18,526 nucleotides of DNA from Mucidula mucida (Eukaryota; Basidiomycota; Agaricomycetes; Agaricales; Physalacriaceae): NCBI GenBank assembly GCA_015501055.1, contig JADNYV010000658.1, positions 1 through 18,526 on the forward strand. The letters run 5' to 3'. Position numbers and translations under genes: made by a program. The notes below the pieces were generated by a model. It ran no database searches. It had not been told where the DNA came from and worked only from the letters and a program-made list of their open reading frames with translations. Of this stretch, positions 10,094-18,007 are shown piece after piece. Within the stretch, counting starts at the first letter, position 1. The number at the start of each line of letters is the position of its first letter.

Positions 10094-10226
10094 TGTCATG
10101 AATTGCCTCTATTCTGTTGCCCCACCTGGTCCACCTTGTCATCACGTCAACCCACCTCTTCCATCATCAATATTAATGCTCCGGGTCGGTCCGCACTGCC
10201 TTAGCCCAGGCCTGATCCAGGTATAG
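10094..10226 (+). repeat. Partial 3' LTR of the gypsy fragment
   Basis: The sequence begins with TG (TGTCATGAATTG) right after the polypurine tract, as expected for a 3' LTR. It runs 133 nt until it is cut by the start of block copy 3 at 10227. The other LTR end and the matching 5' LTR are not in the window, so the LTR call is tentative. Confidence 0.55.
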
Positions 10227-11505
10227 AACGCGGATTCCGAGGGTAGGGAGCGTTTTCAGAGGCCTCTGCACACTCCACACCCACCTTACCCCTTTACCCA
10301 AACTTCCTACTCAGGGAGTTCAATGAACAGCTTAAATCAAGTCAAACACTCATTTCACTCTAAAGCTGGATCATGTTTGCTCTCTGCTGCTCCTACTGCA
10401 GCCAGCCCACTCTCTGGGCTCTTCCTGGACTTACCCAGCCTGTGTCTGGTGTTGTAGTAACAACAGAGGCCACTCACAGGGCGCCCTGGGAGGTTTAAGC
10501 AAGAGTCCACACACTCTGCCTCTTTGTCTCTTACCATCATCATCTCACAGAGACAAGCAGTTTGTGATTCCTCCAGTCCTCTTGCTCAGGACTGATGCCA
10601 TACACCTCTAGAGCACTGTCTGAAGCCGCCTACCCAGCCCAAAACCAGTCCAGACAGGTCCAAAGTGCCCATTTTGAGGGAATTCGCACTTTTGCTCTCC
10701 CAGGCAAGCACCACTCGCTCTACTCGGTCCTCCTGCTCAGGACTGATGTACTGGCACCCTAGAACCCTATTGGAAGTGTCCGCTCCGGCCCCAGAGCGCT
10801 AGCGCTCCCGCTGCTCTCCCTGCTTCCAGTATGTGCCAATGTCTCACATCCAGCTCTTCAGAGCTGATGCCCATTTTGTGCCCAGATACCCATTCCTTTC
10901 CAAAGGACTCCTTCTCAAGGACATTCTGTGGGCTATCTGGTCACAGGTGCGCTCTCTGCACCCTCTCACTCCCCTCCAGCTAACCTGTGTTATCTGGTCA
11001 CAGTTAGCTCCGCATTTTTGCGTCCTTTCCCTGTGGCTACACCACACATCCCTCTCCAAGCGGCTCACCACCGCTTATCGAGCTCAATACTCCGCTCAGC
11101 GTGCTATACCTCCCTGGACTCGGTATCCTCCTTGTACTTCCTTGTCATCGTCGATCAGTGGTACAGCTCAACCTGTGCTTGCGACCGCGTTCAACACCCG
11201 GTTGTACAGCGTGTGCCTGACTCCTACCAAGGAGTGTAAATCAGGGCGCTGATTGTTAGACGAGTTCGCTCTCTGAGTGTGCCGTAACACGTTCGCTCTC
11301 TGAGTGTTCGATAGGCTTGGTTAAGGATCGGTCGGTACCCAGCTCAGGCGCCCTCTATTCGCTTACAACCTGGGTGTTCTCTTTGCGAGGGCATTCGCGT
11401 TCTGAGTGTTAGACTGGCCAAAAGGCAGCAAGAGGGCGAGAAGCCTGCGCAGACAGCCTTAGGTGCACATTCTGCTGACAACGTTCCTGAACCAGGAAGC
11501 GGATC
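10227..11505 (+). repeat. Inter-unit non-coding block, copy 3
   Basis: This is a 1279-nt block in forward orientation. It is the only forward copy not preceded by a YR gene; it follows the gypsy LTR fragment, joining at AACGCGG. It keeps all palindromes and hairpins of copy 4. A 139-codon open frame at 10833-11252 is shared with copy 4 but broken in copies 1 and 2. Confidence 0.87.
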
Positions 11506-12857
11506 ATGTCTGATGTTGACGAGCTCGATGGTATCTCTCGCAATCATTCACCTCCTCGCCCCCATTCGCCCTATGATCAGGATCCAGACGAGCGCGAAGC
11601 GATTCGCTTGCGCGCTGAGCAGCTTCAGGACCTTGTCAAGCGGTTTGCGGATGGGTCTATCAAATCCCAAGGCGAGTTCTTGCAGCTTGCCCGCAAAACC
11701 GGCGCGTCTGCTGGCGAAATGGACGACTATATCGAACAAGTCGCCCAAATCATTGAACAGCGCAAGAAGCCGGACAAGGCTCCCGAGCACGATAGGACTC
11801 CTGAGCGCGATGCTACATTCCAACGAGAGCTGGATGAAGAGGCGCGAAGCGTGCCGTTGAAGAGGCCGCTTGGGCCGCGTTCGCAGCGCAGCTCGATGCT
11901 GCTGCTGCTACAGCGCCTGCCGCGCAGCCCGCTTCAGCCGCCGGACCCGTGGCTGGTCCGTTATCAGCTTCGTTGCTCTCTAGGCTCCTTGGAGCAGAGT
12001 CTACTCCGTCCGGCATCTCTGCTTCAGTCCTCGCTGCAGCTCCGCATCTTGCGCAGCTTGCAGCTCCCTCCAACCTCACTCCTCATATCGAGGAGACTCA
12101 GCGCATTCGACGTCTCCTCACTACTGAGAAGGACATCGACGCTATCATCAATGCGTGTCAGATGCAGTCACTCCATGATCCATTTGCGCGCTCCTTCTGG
12201 CGCTCCATTGTGCTGGAGCAGTATGTGGATTTTGAGAAGCTCTTTGCCTCCATTCACTCTGGCACAAATCAGCAGGAGGACACCAAGGACTTTGCCGGTG
12301 GCTACGTCATCATGCGCAAGGACCAGTCCACTGCTCGCCGCACCCTCACCCAAGAGTCCGAGTGGACACGCGTCTTCGATGCGTATGCCACCGGTGTTGG
12401 GCTCATCTACCCTCACCGCAAGGACGAACTCCGGGGTTACCGCGCGCTCATCATTGAGCTGTTTCGCGCTACACCCTCGAATCCAGCGTTCCCTATTCGC
12501 TGTGATAAGGAGACTCGCATTCGCTATGCTAACTCTCCTTTCCATCTCGATGATCGCACTGCGCTCCAGCTTCCTCTTCTCTCTGAGATGTTGCGCACCT
12601 CTGAGGGAGCAAATCCTCGCAAGCGGTCCTCTGACTCTGGCAGCTCACAGTCTGCGACGCGTCGTCGCATTGTTTGCCAGAATTGGAATCTGGGTAAATG
12701 CTCATCTCCGTGCTCCGCAGGCCGTCTTCACGGTTCTTGCAGTGAGTGCGGAGGAAAGCACACAGCCAAGAGCCAACCAGCCTGCCTCATCCTCCTCGAA
12801 GCCAAACGAGCAGTCGCTCGTTCAGGAGCGAGTTCAGGCGGCGCTGATGAAGCCTAA
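11506..12857 (+). pseudogene. gag: gag, unit 3 (one frameshift)
   Basis: This is the nucleocapsid-like Gag of the element, about 450 residues by consensus. A single missing G near 11849 is its only break: the first ~115 codons read from the ATG at 11506, and the rest reads in another frame to the TAA at 12855-12857. The C-terminal Cys-His cluster lies at 12675-12785 (about residues 391-427): C-x7-C-x3-C-x5-H, then C-x2-C-x3-H-x7-C. This suggests zinc-dependent RNA binding. The basic stretch just before it (ATRRR) fits the same role. The gag stop overlaps the RT ATG (12847) by 11 nt. The frame +1 to gag is open over almost the whole gene, which complicates start assignment for RT. Confidence 0.85.
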
Positions 12858-14684
12858 GTCGTTGAAGCGTGAATCAGACGCTGTACCACCACCACCACGC
12901 TTTAAGCGTGGTTATGTATTTACTACCAATGTACTATCAGAATCTAAAACGCCTTCGAGCATCTCTTCCACTTATACTGCTCCTCCGCTTCCTTTACCTC
13001 CTCAGCAAATTCTCAACGACTCCTCCATCCAGCAGTCTCTTGCTGCAGTAGCTGACTACATCAAGGTCAGCACACCTATCGACATTGACCGCTTTGAGCG
13101 GCTTCTTGCCAAACATCCCAATCAGCCCTTTGTGAGCTCTATCATCCGCTCACTCCGTGAAGGGTTCTGGCCTTTACACGATGGTCAGTGGGAAGCGCAC
13201 CTCAGAGACAAGATTAGAGACAACTACTCTACTGAGGAGTGCGATCTTGTTGAGCTGCGCAAACAGCGAGATCAAGAAGTTGCTGCTGGCCGCTGGTCCC
13301 CTGCGCTTCCAGAAGGCTTTAAGCTCTTGCCTGGAATGCGCCTGTCACCCATGTTTGTGGTCTGGCAGAAGGGTAAACCACGCGTCGTCATGGACCATAC
13401 AGGCAATGGTCTCAATGACGGCATTGCCAGAGCGATGCCAAAGTCAAGTACGACGATATGCACTCCTTTGGGCAGGTACTGCATGACGTCCTACAAGCTC
13501 ATCCTCACGAGGAGATCCTGCTTTTCAAGAGCGACATCTCTAAAGCGTTCCTCAATCTCCCCGTTCATCCCATTTGGCAGCTACAACAAGTTGTCATTGT
13601 CGACGGCCGCTATCACATTGTGCGCCGTCTCATCTTTGGCAGTCGTGCATCACCATACTGCTGGTGTTCGTTCTCTGGCCTGGTTAACTGGGTTGCTTGG
13701 GAGCTAGATATACCAGATCTGCACGACTACATGGATGACTACTATGGCTGGGACACCAATCACAATCTGGTGCTCTTTCATGGACAGCGACGTCCCCGAC
13801 GTCAAGTCCAGCTTCTCCTTCTGTGGGACTCTTTGGGCATCCCATACGAAGATAAGAAGCAGGAACACGGTCCTCAGCTAAAAATCATTGGTTTCTGGTT
13901 AGACACTGTTCACGGGTCTATCTCTCTCTCACCAGACTCCATTGCGGACATGATCACCACCATTCAGTCGTTCTTGTCCCAGCAAAAGCCTGTACTCAAG
14001 GAGTGGCAGTCCTTGGGTGGGTATCTCAACTGGGCTCTTAATGTGCTGCCTTGGGCACGGCCAGCACTTACAGAGCTCTACCGCAAGATGAGCGGTAAAA
14101 CACTGCAGTACAAAGGCATTCCATTGAACGTTGAGGTTAGAGCAGATCTCACTTGGTTTGTCAATGCATTACAACACTGCATCGGAGTGCGCTTTGTGAA
14201 TGCGCAGGCGTGGGATGACTCTGAGGCTGATATGGTCTATTGGACAGATGCGAGTAATCTGGGCCTCGCTTTCGTCTATGCTGGGAATGGCTTTAGCTAT
14301 CAACTCCGAACCATCACCGGAGTTGACACCTTCTTTAGGGAGCTTGTAGCTATTCTTTGCGCTGTTCATGATGCTGCCTCTCATCCCTCTCCGCCTCGCA
14401 GGCTGTTAATCCATTCTGACAGTCTGGACTCCGTCTCAGTGTTTAACACTTTGGCTGCTTCACAGTCAAGTCACAATGCTGTTCTGCTTGCCATTGCTGA
14501 TATTGTCCTGCGCACCGGCATTGATGTTCGTGTGCGGCACATCCGCGGGGTTGACAACGTGATGGCAGACATGTTGTCCCGCTTACTGTTCTCTGACTTT
14601 CAGAAACAGTTCCCCTCCTACCGCGTCCGCACTATGGAGCCACCTCGTGAGCTCCTACCGGCGCGATGGAGAGAGTGCTTTTAG
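12847..14684 (+). pseudogene. Reverse transcriptase-RNase H, unit 3 (one frameshift)
   Basis: This is the polymerase of the element, about 612 residues by consensus. A missing base near 13433 splits it; downstream, 13458-14684 is one open frame. Key residues (consensus numbering from the ATG at 12847): first catalytic Asp in FKSDISKAF at 13533-13535 (D230), YMDD at 13728-13739 (295-298), and the RNase H acidic set D468 (14247), E499 (14340), D525 (14418) and D575 (14568). All catalytic residues are present. After RNase H only about 35 residues follow, with no methyltransferase, unlike DIRS-1. An inverted repeat at 12894-12912 lies just after the gag stop. The stop at 14682-14684 lies inside the YR gene start. 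The start is chosen because its ATG overlaps the gag stop; an upstream start in the same open frame is possible. Confidence 0.88.
12894..12912 (+). repeat. Short inverted repeat after the gag stop
   Basis: Arms ACCACGCT and AGCGTGGT form an eight-pair stem with a three-base loop in RNA, about 37 nt after the gag stop. The same sequence stands in units 1 and 2; unit 4 has lost one base just before it. It could influence translation of the downstream RT frame, or it may only be a by-product of the His/Pro/Arg-coding sequence. Confidence 0.55.
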
Positions 14685-15375
14685 AGGCATTGGGCGAGGG
14701 CGGACAGCCTCGTCACCCTCGCCCACCTATGGACTTGCAAAAACTAGATGAACTCGTCTTGTATCTGCAGGCCCATGCTATTGAGACCTCTACGCGTATC
14801 AACTACTCTACTGGGGCTAGAGATTACGCCCGCTTCTGTAAAGCACACAATCTGTCTCTGGATCCTACTCCGGAGACTCTAGCACGTTACATTGCATACA
14901 CGTCCCAATTCATTGGCTCTGCTCCTAAATACTTAACCGGGGCAAGCACTTCCTCAATGACCTTTATCCTCACTTTGGTGACGCTCGTGCTTCAGCGCTT
15001 GTTCAAGCCGCTATCCGTGGGTCAAAGAAGGTCCGGGCAGATCCTATAGCTAGGAAGCCCCCTCTTCGACTTCATCACCTTCAGCTCTTTGTGGACGTCG
15101 CAAACCAGACCCACAAGTATGATGACTTTCTCTTTGCTACAATCATGTCATGCGGCTTCTATGCTGTTCACCGGATGGGAGAGCTGGTGCAGCCTAATCA
15201 GAAGAAGCTACGTGATTGGAAGAAGATCATCAAGCGTGCCAGCCTCACATTTGAGACTGGGTATGCAGGCTATCGCTTGCCTTACCATAAGAGCGATCCC
15301 TTCTATCAGGGCACTGACATACTGTTTACCTCTCAGACTGTGGCTGATCCTATCACCCTTCTGAAGTCGATGTAA
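14666..15375 (+). pseudogene. Tyrosine recombinase, unit 3 (one frameshift, C-terminal deletion)
   Basis: This is the tyrosine recombinase gene starting at ATG 14666, overlapping the RT stop by 19 nt in a different frame. It has an N-terminal helical core-binding-like region (MDLQKLDELVLYLQAHAIET...) and then the first half of the catalytic domain. The catalytic Arg is in AVHRMGEL at 15172-15174 (about R170) and the probable beta-hairpin Lys in LPYHKSD at 15289-15291 (about K209). One base is missing near 14943; the sister copy at unit 1 has it. The gene then jumps from ...DPITLLK to S-M-stop, so the HxxR, GRW and Tyr motifs visible at 33-137 are missing. The product (~236 residues) would lack the nucleophile and be inactive. 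The jump is in frame and bears a TCG microhomology. Confidence 0.87.
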
Positions 15376-15404
15376 ACGCGGATTCCGAGGGTAGGGAGCG
15401 TTTT

Positions 15405-15416
15405 CAGAGGCCTCTG
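15405..15416. repeat. 12-nt perfect palindrome near block start
   Basis: CAGAGGCCTCTG is self-complementary. It lies 30 nt after the YR stop and is present in all five block copies. Confidence 0.75.
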
Positions 15417-15598
15417 CACACTCCACACCCCACCTTACCCCTTTACCCAACTTCCTACTCAAGAGAGTTCAATGAGACAGCTTAAATCAAGTCAAACACT
15501 CATTTCACTCCAAAGCTGATCATGTTCGCTCTCTGCTGCTCCTACTGCAGCCAGCCCACTCTCTGGGCTCTTCCTGGACTTACCCAGCCTGTGTCTGG

Positions 15599-15614
15599 TG
15601 TTGTAGTAACAACA
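15599..15614 (+). repeat. Six-pair hairpin
   Basis: TGTTGT and ACAACA are separated by the four-base loop AGTA. The hairpin is found in every block copy. Confidence 0.55.
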
Positions 15615-15625
15615 GAGGCCACTCA

Positions 15626-15637
15626 CAGGGCGCCCTG
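15626..15637. repeat. 12-nt perfect palindrome
   Basis: CAGGGCGCCCTG is self-complementary and conserved in all block copies. Confidence 0.75.
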
Positions 15638-15672
15638 GGAGGTTTAAGCAAGAGTCCACACACTCTGCCTCT

Positions 15673-15705
15673 TTGTCTCTTACCATCATCATCTCACAGA
15701 GACAA
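15673..15705 (+). repeat. Eight-pair stem with 17-nt loop
   Basis: TTGTCTCT (15673-15680) is complementary to AGAGACAA (15698-15705). It is conserved in all block copies. Confidence 0.6.
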
Positions 15706-15724
15706 GCAGTTTGTGATTCCTCCA

Positions 15725-15897
15725 GTCCTCTTGCTCAGGACTGATGCCATACACCTCTAGAGCACTGTCTGAAGCCGCCTACCCAGCCCAAAACCAGTCC
15801 AGACAGGTCCAAAGTGCCCATTTTGAGGGAATTCGCACTTTTGCTCTCCCAGGCAAGCACCACTCGCTCTACTCGGTCCTCCTGCTCAGGACTGATG
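15725..15897 (+). repeat. Direct repeat, two 22-nt copies 151 nt apart
   Basis: The copies at 15725-15746 and 15876-15897 differ at one base. Each contains GTCCT and AGGAC arms around a seven-base loop and ends in GGACTGATG. This is the longest internal direct repeat noticed in the block. Confidence 0.7.
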
Positions 15898-15942
15898 TAC
15901 TGGCACCCTAGAACCCTATTGGAAGTGTCCGCTCCGGCCCCA

Positions 15943-15956
15943 GAGCGCTAGCGCTC
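15943..15956. repeat. 14-nt perfect palindrome
   Basis: GAGCGCTAGCGCTC is the longest perfect palindrome seen in the block and is identical in all five copies (for example at 718-731 in copy 1). Palindromes of this size can be recombinase or regulatory protein sites, but no function is shown. Confidence 0.75.
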
Positions 15957-15999
15957 CCGCTGCTCTCCCTGCTTCCAGTATGTGCCAATGTCTCACATC

Positions 16000-16070
16000 C
16001 AGCTCTTCAGAGCTGATGCCCATTTTGTGCCCAGATACCCATTCCTTTCCAAAGGACTCCTTCTCAAGGA
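16000..16070 (+). repeat. Three closely spaced short inverted repeats
   Basis: CAGCTCT/AGAGCTG (16000-16015, two-base centre), TCCTTT/AAAGGA (16043-16056, two-base centre) and TCCTT/AAGGA (16058-16070, three-base centre) follow each other within 71 nt. Two-base centres are too tight for simple hairpins, so they are better seen as interrupted palindromes. Confidence 0.5.
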
Positions 16071-16082
16071 CATTCTGTGGGC

Positions 16083-16152
16083 TATCTGGTCACAGGTGCG
16101 CTCTCTGCACCCTCTCACTCCCCTCCAGCTAACCTGTGTTATCTGGTCACAG
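16083..16152 (+). repeat. Direct repeat of TATCTGGTCACAG
   Basis: Exact 13-nt copies stand at 16083-16095 and 16140-16152. The second copy contributes to the long stem at 16127-16158. Confidence 0.65.
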
Positions 16153-16158
16153 TTAGCT
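16127..16158 (+). repeat. Eleven-pair stem with one bulged base
   Basis: AGCTAACCTGTG (16127-16138) pairs with CACAGTTAGCT (16148-16158) over eleven positions, leaving one C unpaired and a nine-base loop. It is the strongest stem seen in the block. The inverted copy contains the same arms. Confidence 0.65.
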
Positions 16159-16368
16159 CCGCATTTTTGCATCCTTTCCCTGTGGCTACACCACACATCC
16201 CTCTCCAAGCGGCTCACCACCGCTTATCGAGCTCAATACTCCGCTCAGCGTGCTATACCTCCCTGGACTCGGTATCCTCCTTGTACTTCCTTGTCATCGT
16301 CGATCAGTGGTACAGCTCAACCTGTGCTTGCGACCGTGTTCAACACCCGGTTGTACAGCGTGTGCCTG

Positions 16369-16403
16369 ACTCCTACCAAGGAGTGTAAATCAGGGCGCTG
16401 ATT
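16369..16403 (+). repeat. Two adjacent six-pair, four-base-loop hairpins
   Basis: ACTCCT-ACCA-AGGAGT (16369-16384) is followed after three bases by AATCAG-GGCG-CTGATT (16388-16403). They lie about 250 nt upstream of the gag ATG. In copy 1 the first loop is shortened. Confidence 0.6.
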
Positions 16404-16413
16404 GTTAGACGAG

Positions 16414-16454
16414 TTCGCTCTCTGAGTGCGCCGTAACACGTCGCTCTCTGAGTG
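16414..16454 (+). repeat. Direct repeat TTCGCTCTCTGAGTG in the gag leader
   Basis: The motif at 16414-16428 recurs at 16441-16454 (minus one base in this copy; complete in copies 1 and 3). A third related GCGTTCTGAGTGTTAGAC lies further on. It could be a protein-binding repeat in the promoter/leader. Confidence 0.55.
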
Positions 16455-16653
16455 TTCGATAGGCTTGGTTAAGGATCGGTCGGTACCCAGCTCAGGCGCC
16501 CTCTATTCGCTTACAACCTGGGTGTTCTCTTTGCGAGGGCATTCGCGTTCTGAGTGTTAGACTGGCCAAAAGGCAGCAAGAGGGCGAGAAGCCTGCGCAG
16601 ACAGCCTTAGGTGCACATTCTGCTGACAACGTTCCTGAACCAGGAAGCGGATC

Positions 16654-18007
16654 ATGTCTGATGTTGACGACGAGCTCGATGGTATCTCTCGCAATCATTC
16701 ACCTCCTCGCCCCCATTCGCCCTATGATCAGGATCCAGACGAGCGCGAAGCGATTCGCTTGCGCGCTGAGCAGCTTCAGGACCTTGTCAAGCGGTTTGCG
16801 GATGGGTCTATCAAATCCCAAGGCGAGTTCTTGCAGCTTGCCCGCAAAACCGGCGCGTCTGCTGGCGAAATGGACGACTATATCGAACAAGTCGCCCAAA
16901 TCATTGAACAGCGCAAGAAGCCGGACAAGGCTCCCGAGCACGATAGGACTCCTGAGCGCGATGCTACATTCCAACGAGAGCTGGATGAAGAGGCGCGAAG
17001 GCGTGCCGTTGAAGAGGCCGCTTGGGCCGCGTTCGGCGCAGCTCGATGCTGCTGCTGCTACAGCGCCTGCCGCGCAGCCCGCTTCAGCCGCCGGACCCGT
17101 GGCTGGTCCGTTATCAGCTTCGTTGCTCTCTAGGCTCCTTGGAGCAGAGTCTACTCCGTCCGGCATCTCTGCTTCAGTCCTCGCTGCAGCTCCGCATCTT
17201 GCGCAGCTTGCAGCTCCCTCCAACCTCACTCCTCATATCGAGGAGACTCAGCGCATTCGACGTCTCCTCACTACTGAGAAGGACATCGACGCTATCATCA
17301 ATGCGTGTCAGATGCAGTCACTCCATGATCCATTTGCGCGCTCCTTCTGGCGTTCCATTGTGCTGGAGCAGTATGTGGATTTTGAGAAGCTCTTTGCCTC
17401 CATTCACTCTGGCACAAATCAGCAGGAGGACACCAAGGACTTTGCCGGTGGCTACGTCATCATGCGCAAGGACCAGTCCACTGCTCGCCGCACCCTCACC
17501 CAAGAGTCCGAGTGGACACGCGTCTTCGATGCGTATGCCACCGGTGTTGGGCTCATCTACCCTCACCGCAAGGACGAACTCCGGGGTTACCGCGCGCTCA
17601 TCATTGAGCTGTTTCGCGCTACACCCTCGAATCCAGCGTTCCCTATTCGCTGTGATAAGGAGACTCGCATTCGCTATGCTAACTCTCCTTTCCATCTCGA
17701 TGATCGCACTGCGCTCCAGCTTCCTCTTCTCTCTGAGATGTTGCGCACCTCTGAGGGAGCAAATCCTCGCAAGCGGTCCTCTGACTCTGGCAGCTCACAG
17801 TCTGCGACGCGTCGTCGCATTGTTTGCCAGAATTGGAATCTGGGTAAATGCTCATCTCCGTGCTCCGCAGGCCGTCTTCACGGTTCTTGCAGTGAGTGCG
17901 GAGGAAAGCACACAGCCAAGAGCCAACCAGCCTGCCTCATCCTCCTCGAAGCCAAACGAGCAGTCGCTCGTTCAGGAGCGAGTTCAGGCGGCGCTGATGA
18001 AGCCTAA
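16654..18007 (+). pseudogene. gag: gag, unit 4 (2-nt deletion)
   Basis: This Gag has the same architecture as in unit 3. A three-base insertion at about 16666-16671 adds one Asp near the N-terminus in frame. A two-base loss near 17035, in the Ala-rich linker, breaks the frame. From there to the TAA at 18005-18007 the protein is complete, including the basic stretch and the Cys-His cluster. The gag stop again overlaps the RT ATG at 17997. The independent break point, compared with units 1-3, shows that no frame error is shared by all copies. Confidence 0.84.

Larger units (their letters stand above)
9541..10226 (+). mobile_element. Ty3/gypsy chromovirus fragment (3' end of pol plus partial LTR)
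   Basis: This 686-nt piece is unrelated to the YR element. It reads, in broken frames, the C-terminal end of a chromoviral integrase, a chromodomain, a polypurine tract and the start of an LTR. Both ends are cut by block copies, so no target-site duplication can be expected. It is probably a relic of an older insertion that was captured when the array was rearranged. Confidence 0.8.
10227..15375 (+). mobile_element. YR retrotransposon unit 3 (best-preserved unit)
   Basis: This 5149-nt unit has block, gag, RT-RNase H and YR all present. As read it has one frameshift in gag (near 11849), one in RT (near 13433) and one in YR (near 14943), each a single missing base that a sister copy retains. 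The YR also has the shared C-terminal deletion. It is the best reference for gene boundaries and overlaps. Confidence 0.87.
15376..16653 (+). repeat. Inter-unit non-coding block, copy 4
   Basis: This 1278-nt block lies between the truncated YR of unit 3 and gag of unit 4. It is the clearest copy for secondary structure. Besides three perfect palindromes it contains several stems and three short direct repeats, listed separately. There is no supported gene; the frame at 15982-16401 is discussed as a finding. Confidence 0.87.

Noticed and set aside
8732..11025. Terminal inverted repeats of an intact DIRS-1 element
   Set aside because: The inverted blocks flank a gypsy fragment rather than gag-RT-YR genes, and the other units are joined head to tail without inverted ends.
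15725..15897. CRISPR-like repeat-spacer structure from the two 22-nt repeats
   Set aside because: Only two copies exist, 151 nt apart, in a eukaryotic retroelement setting. No array and no cas genes are present.
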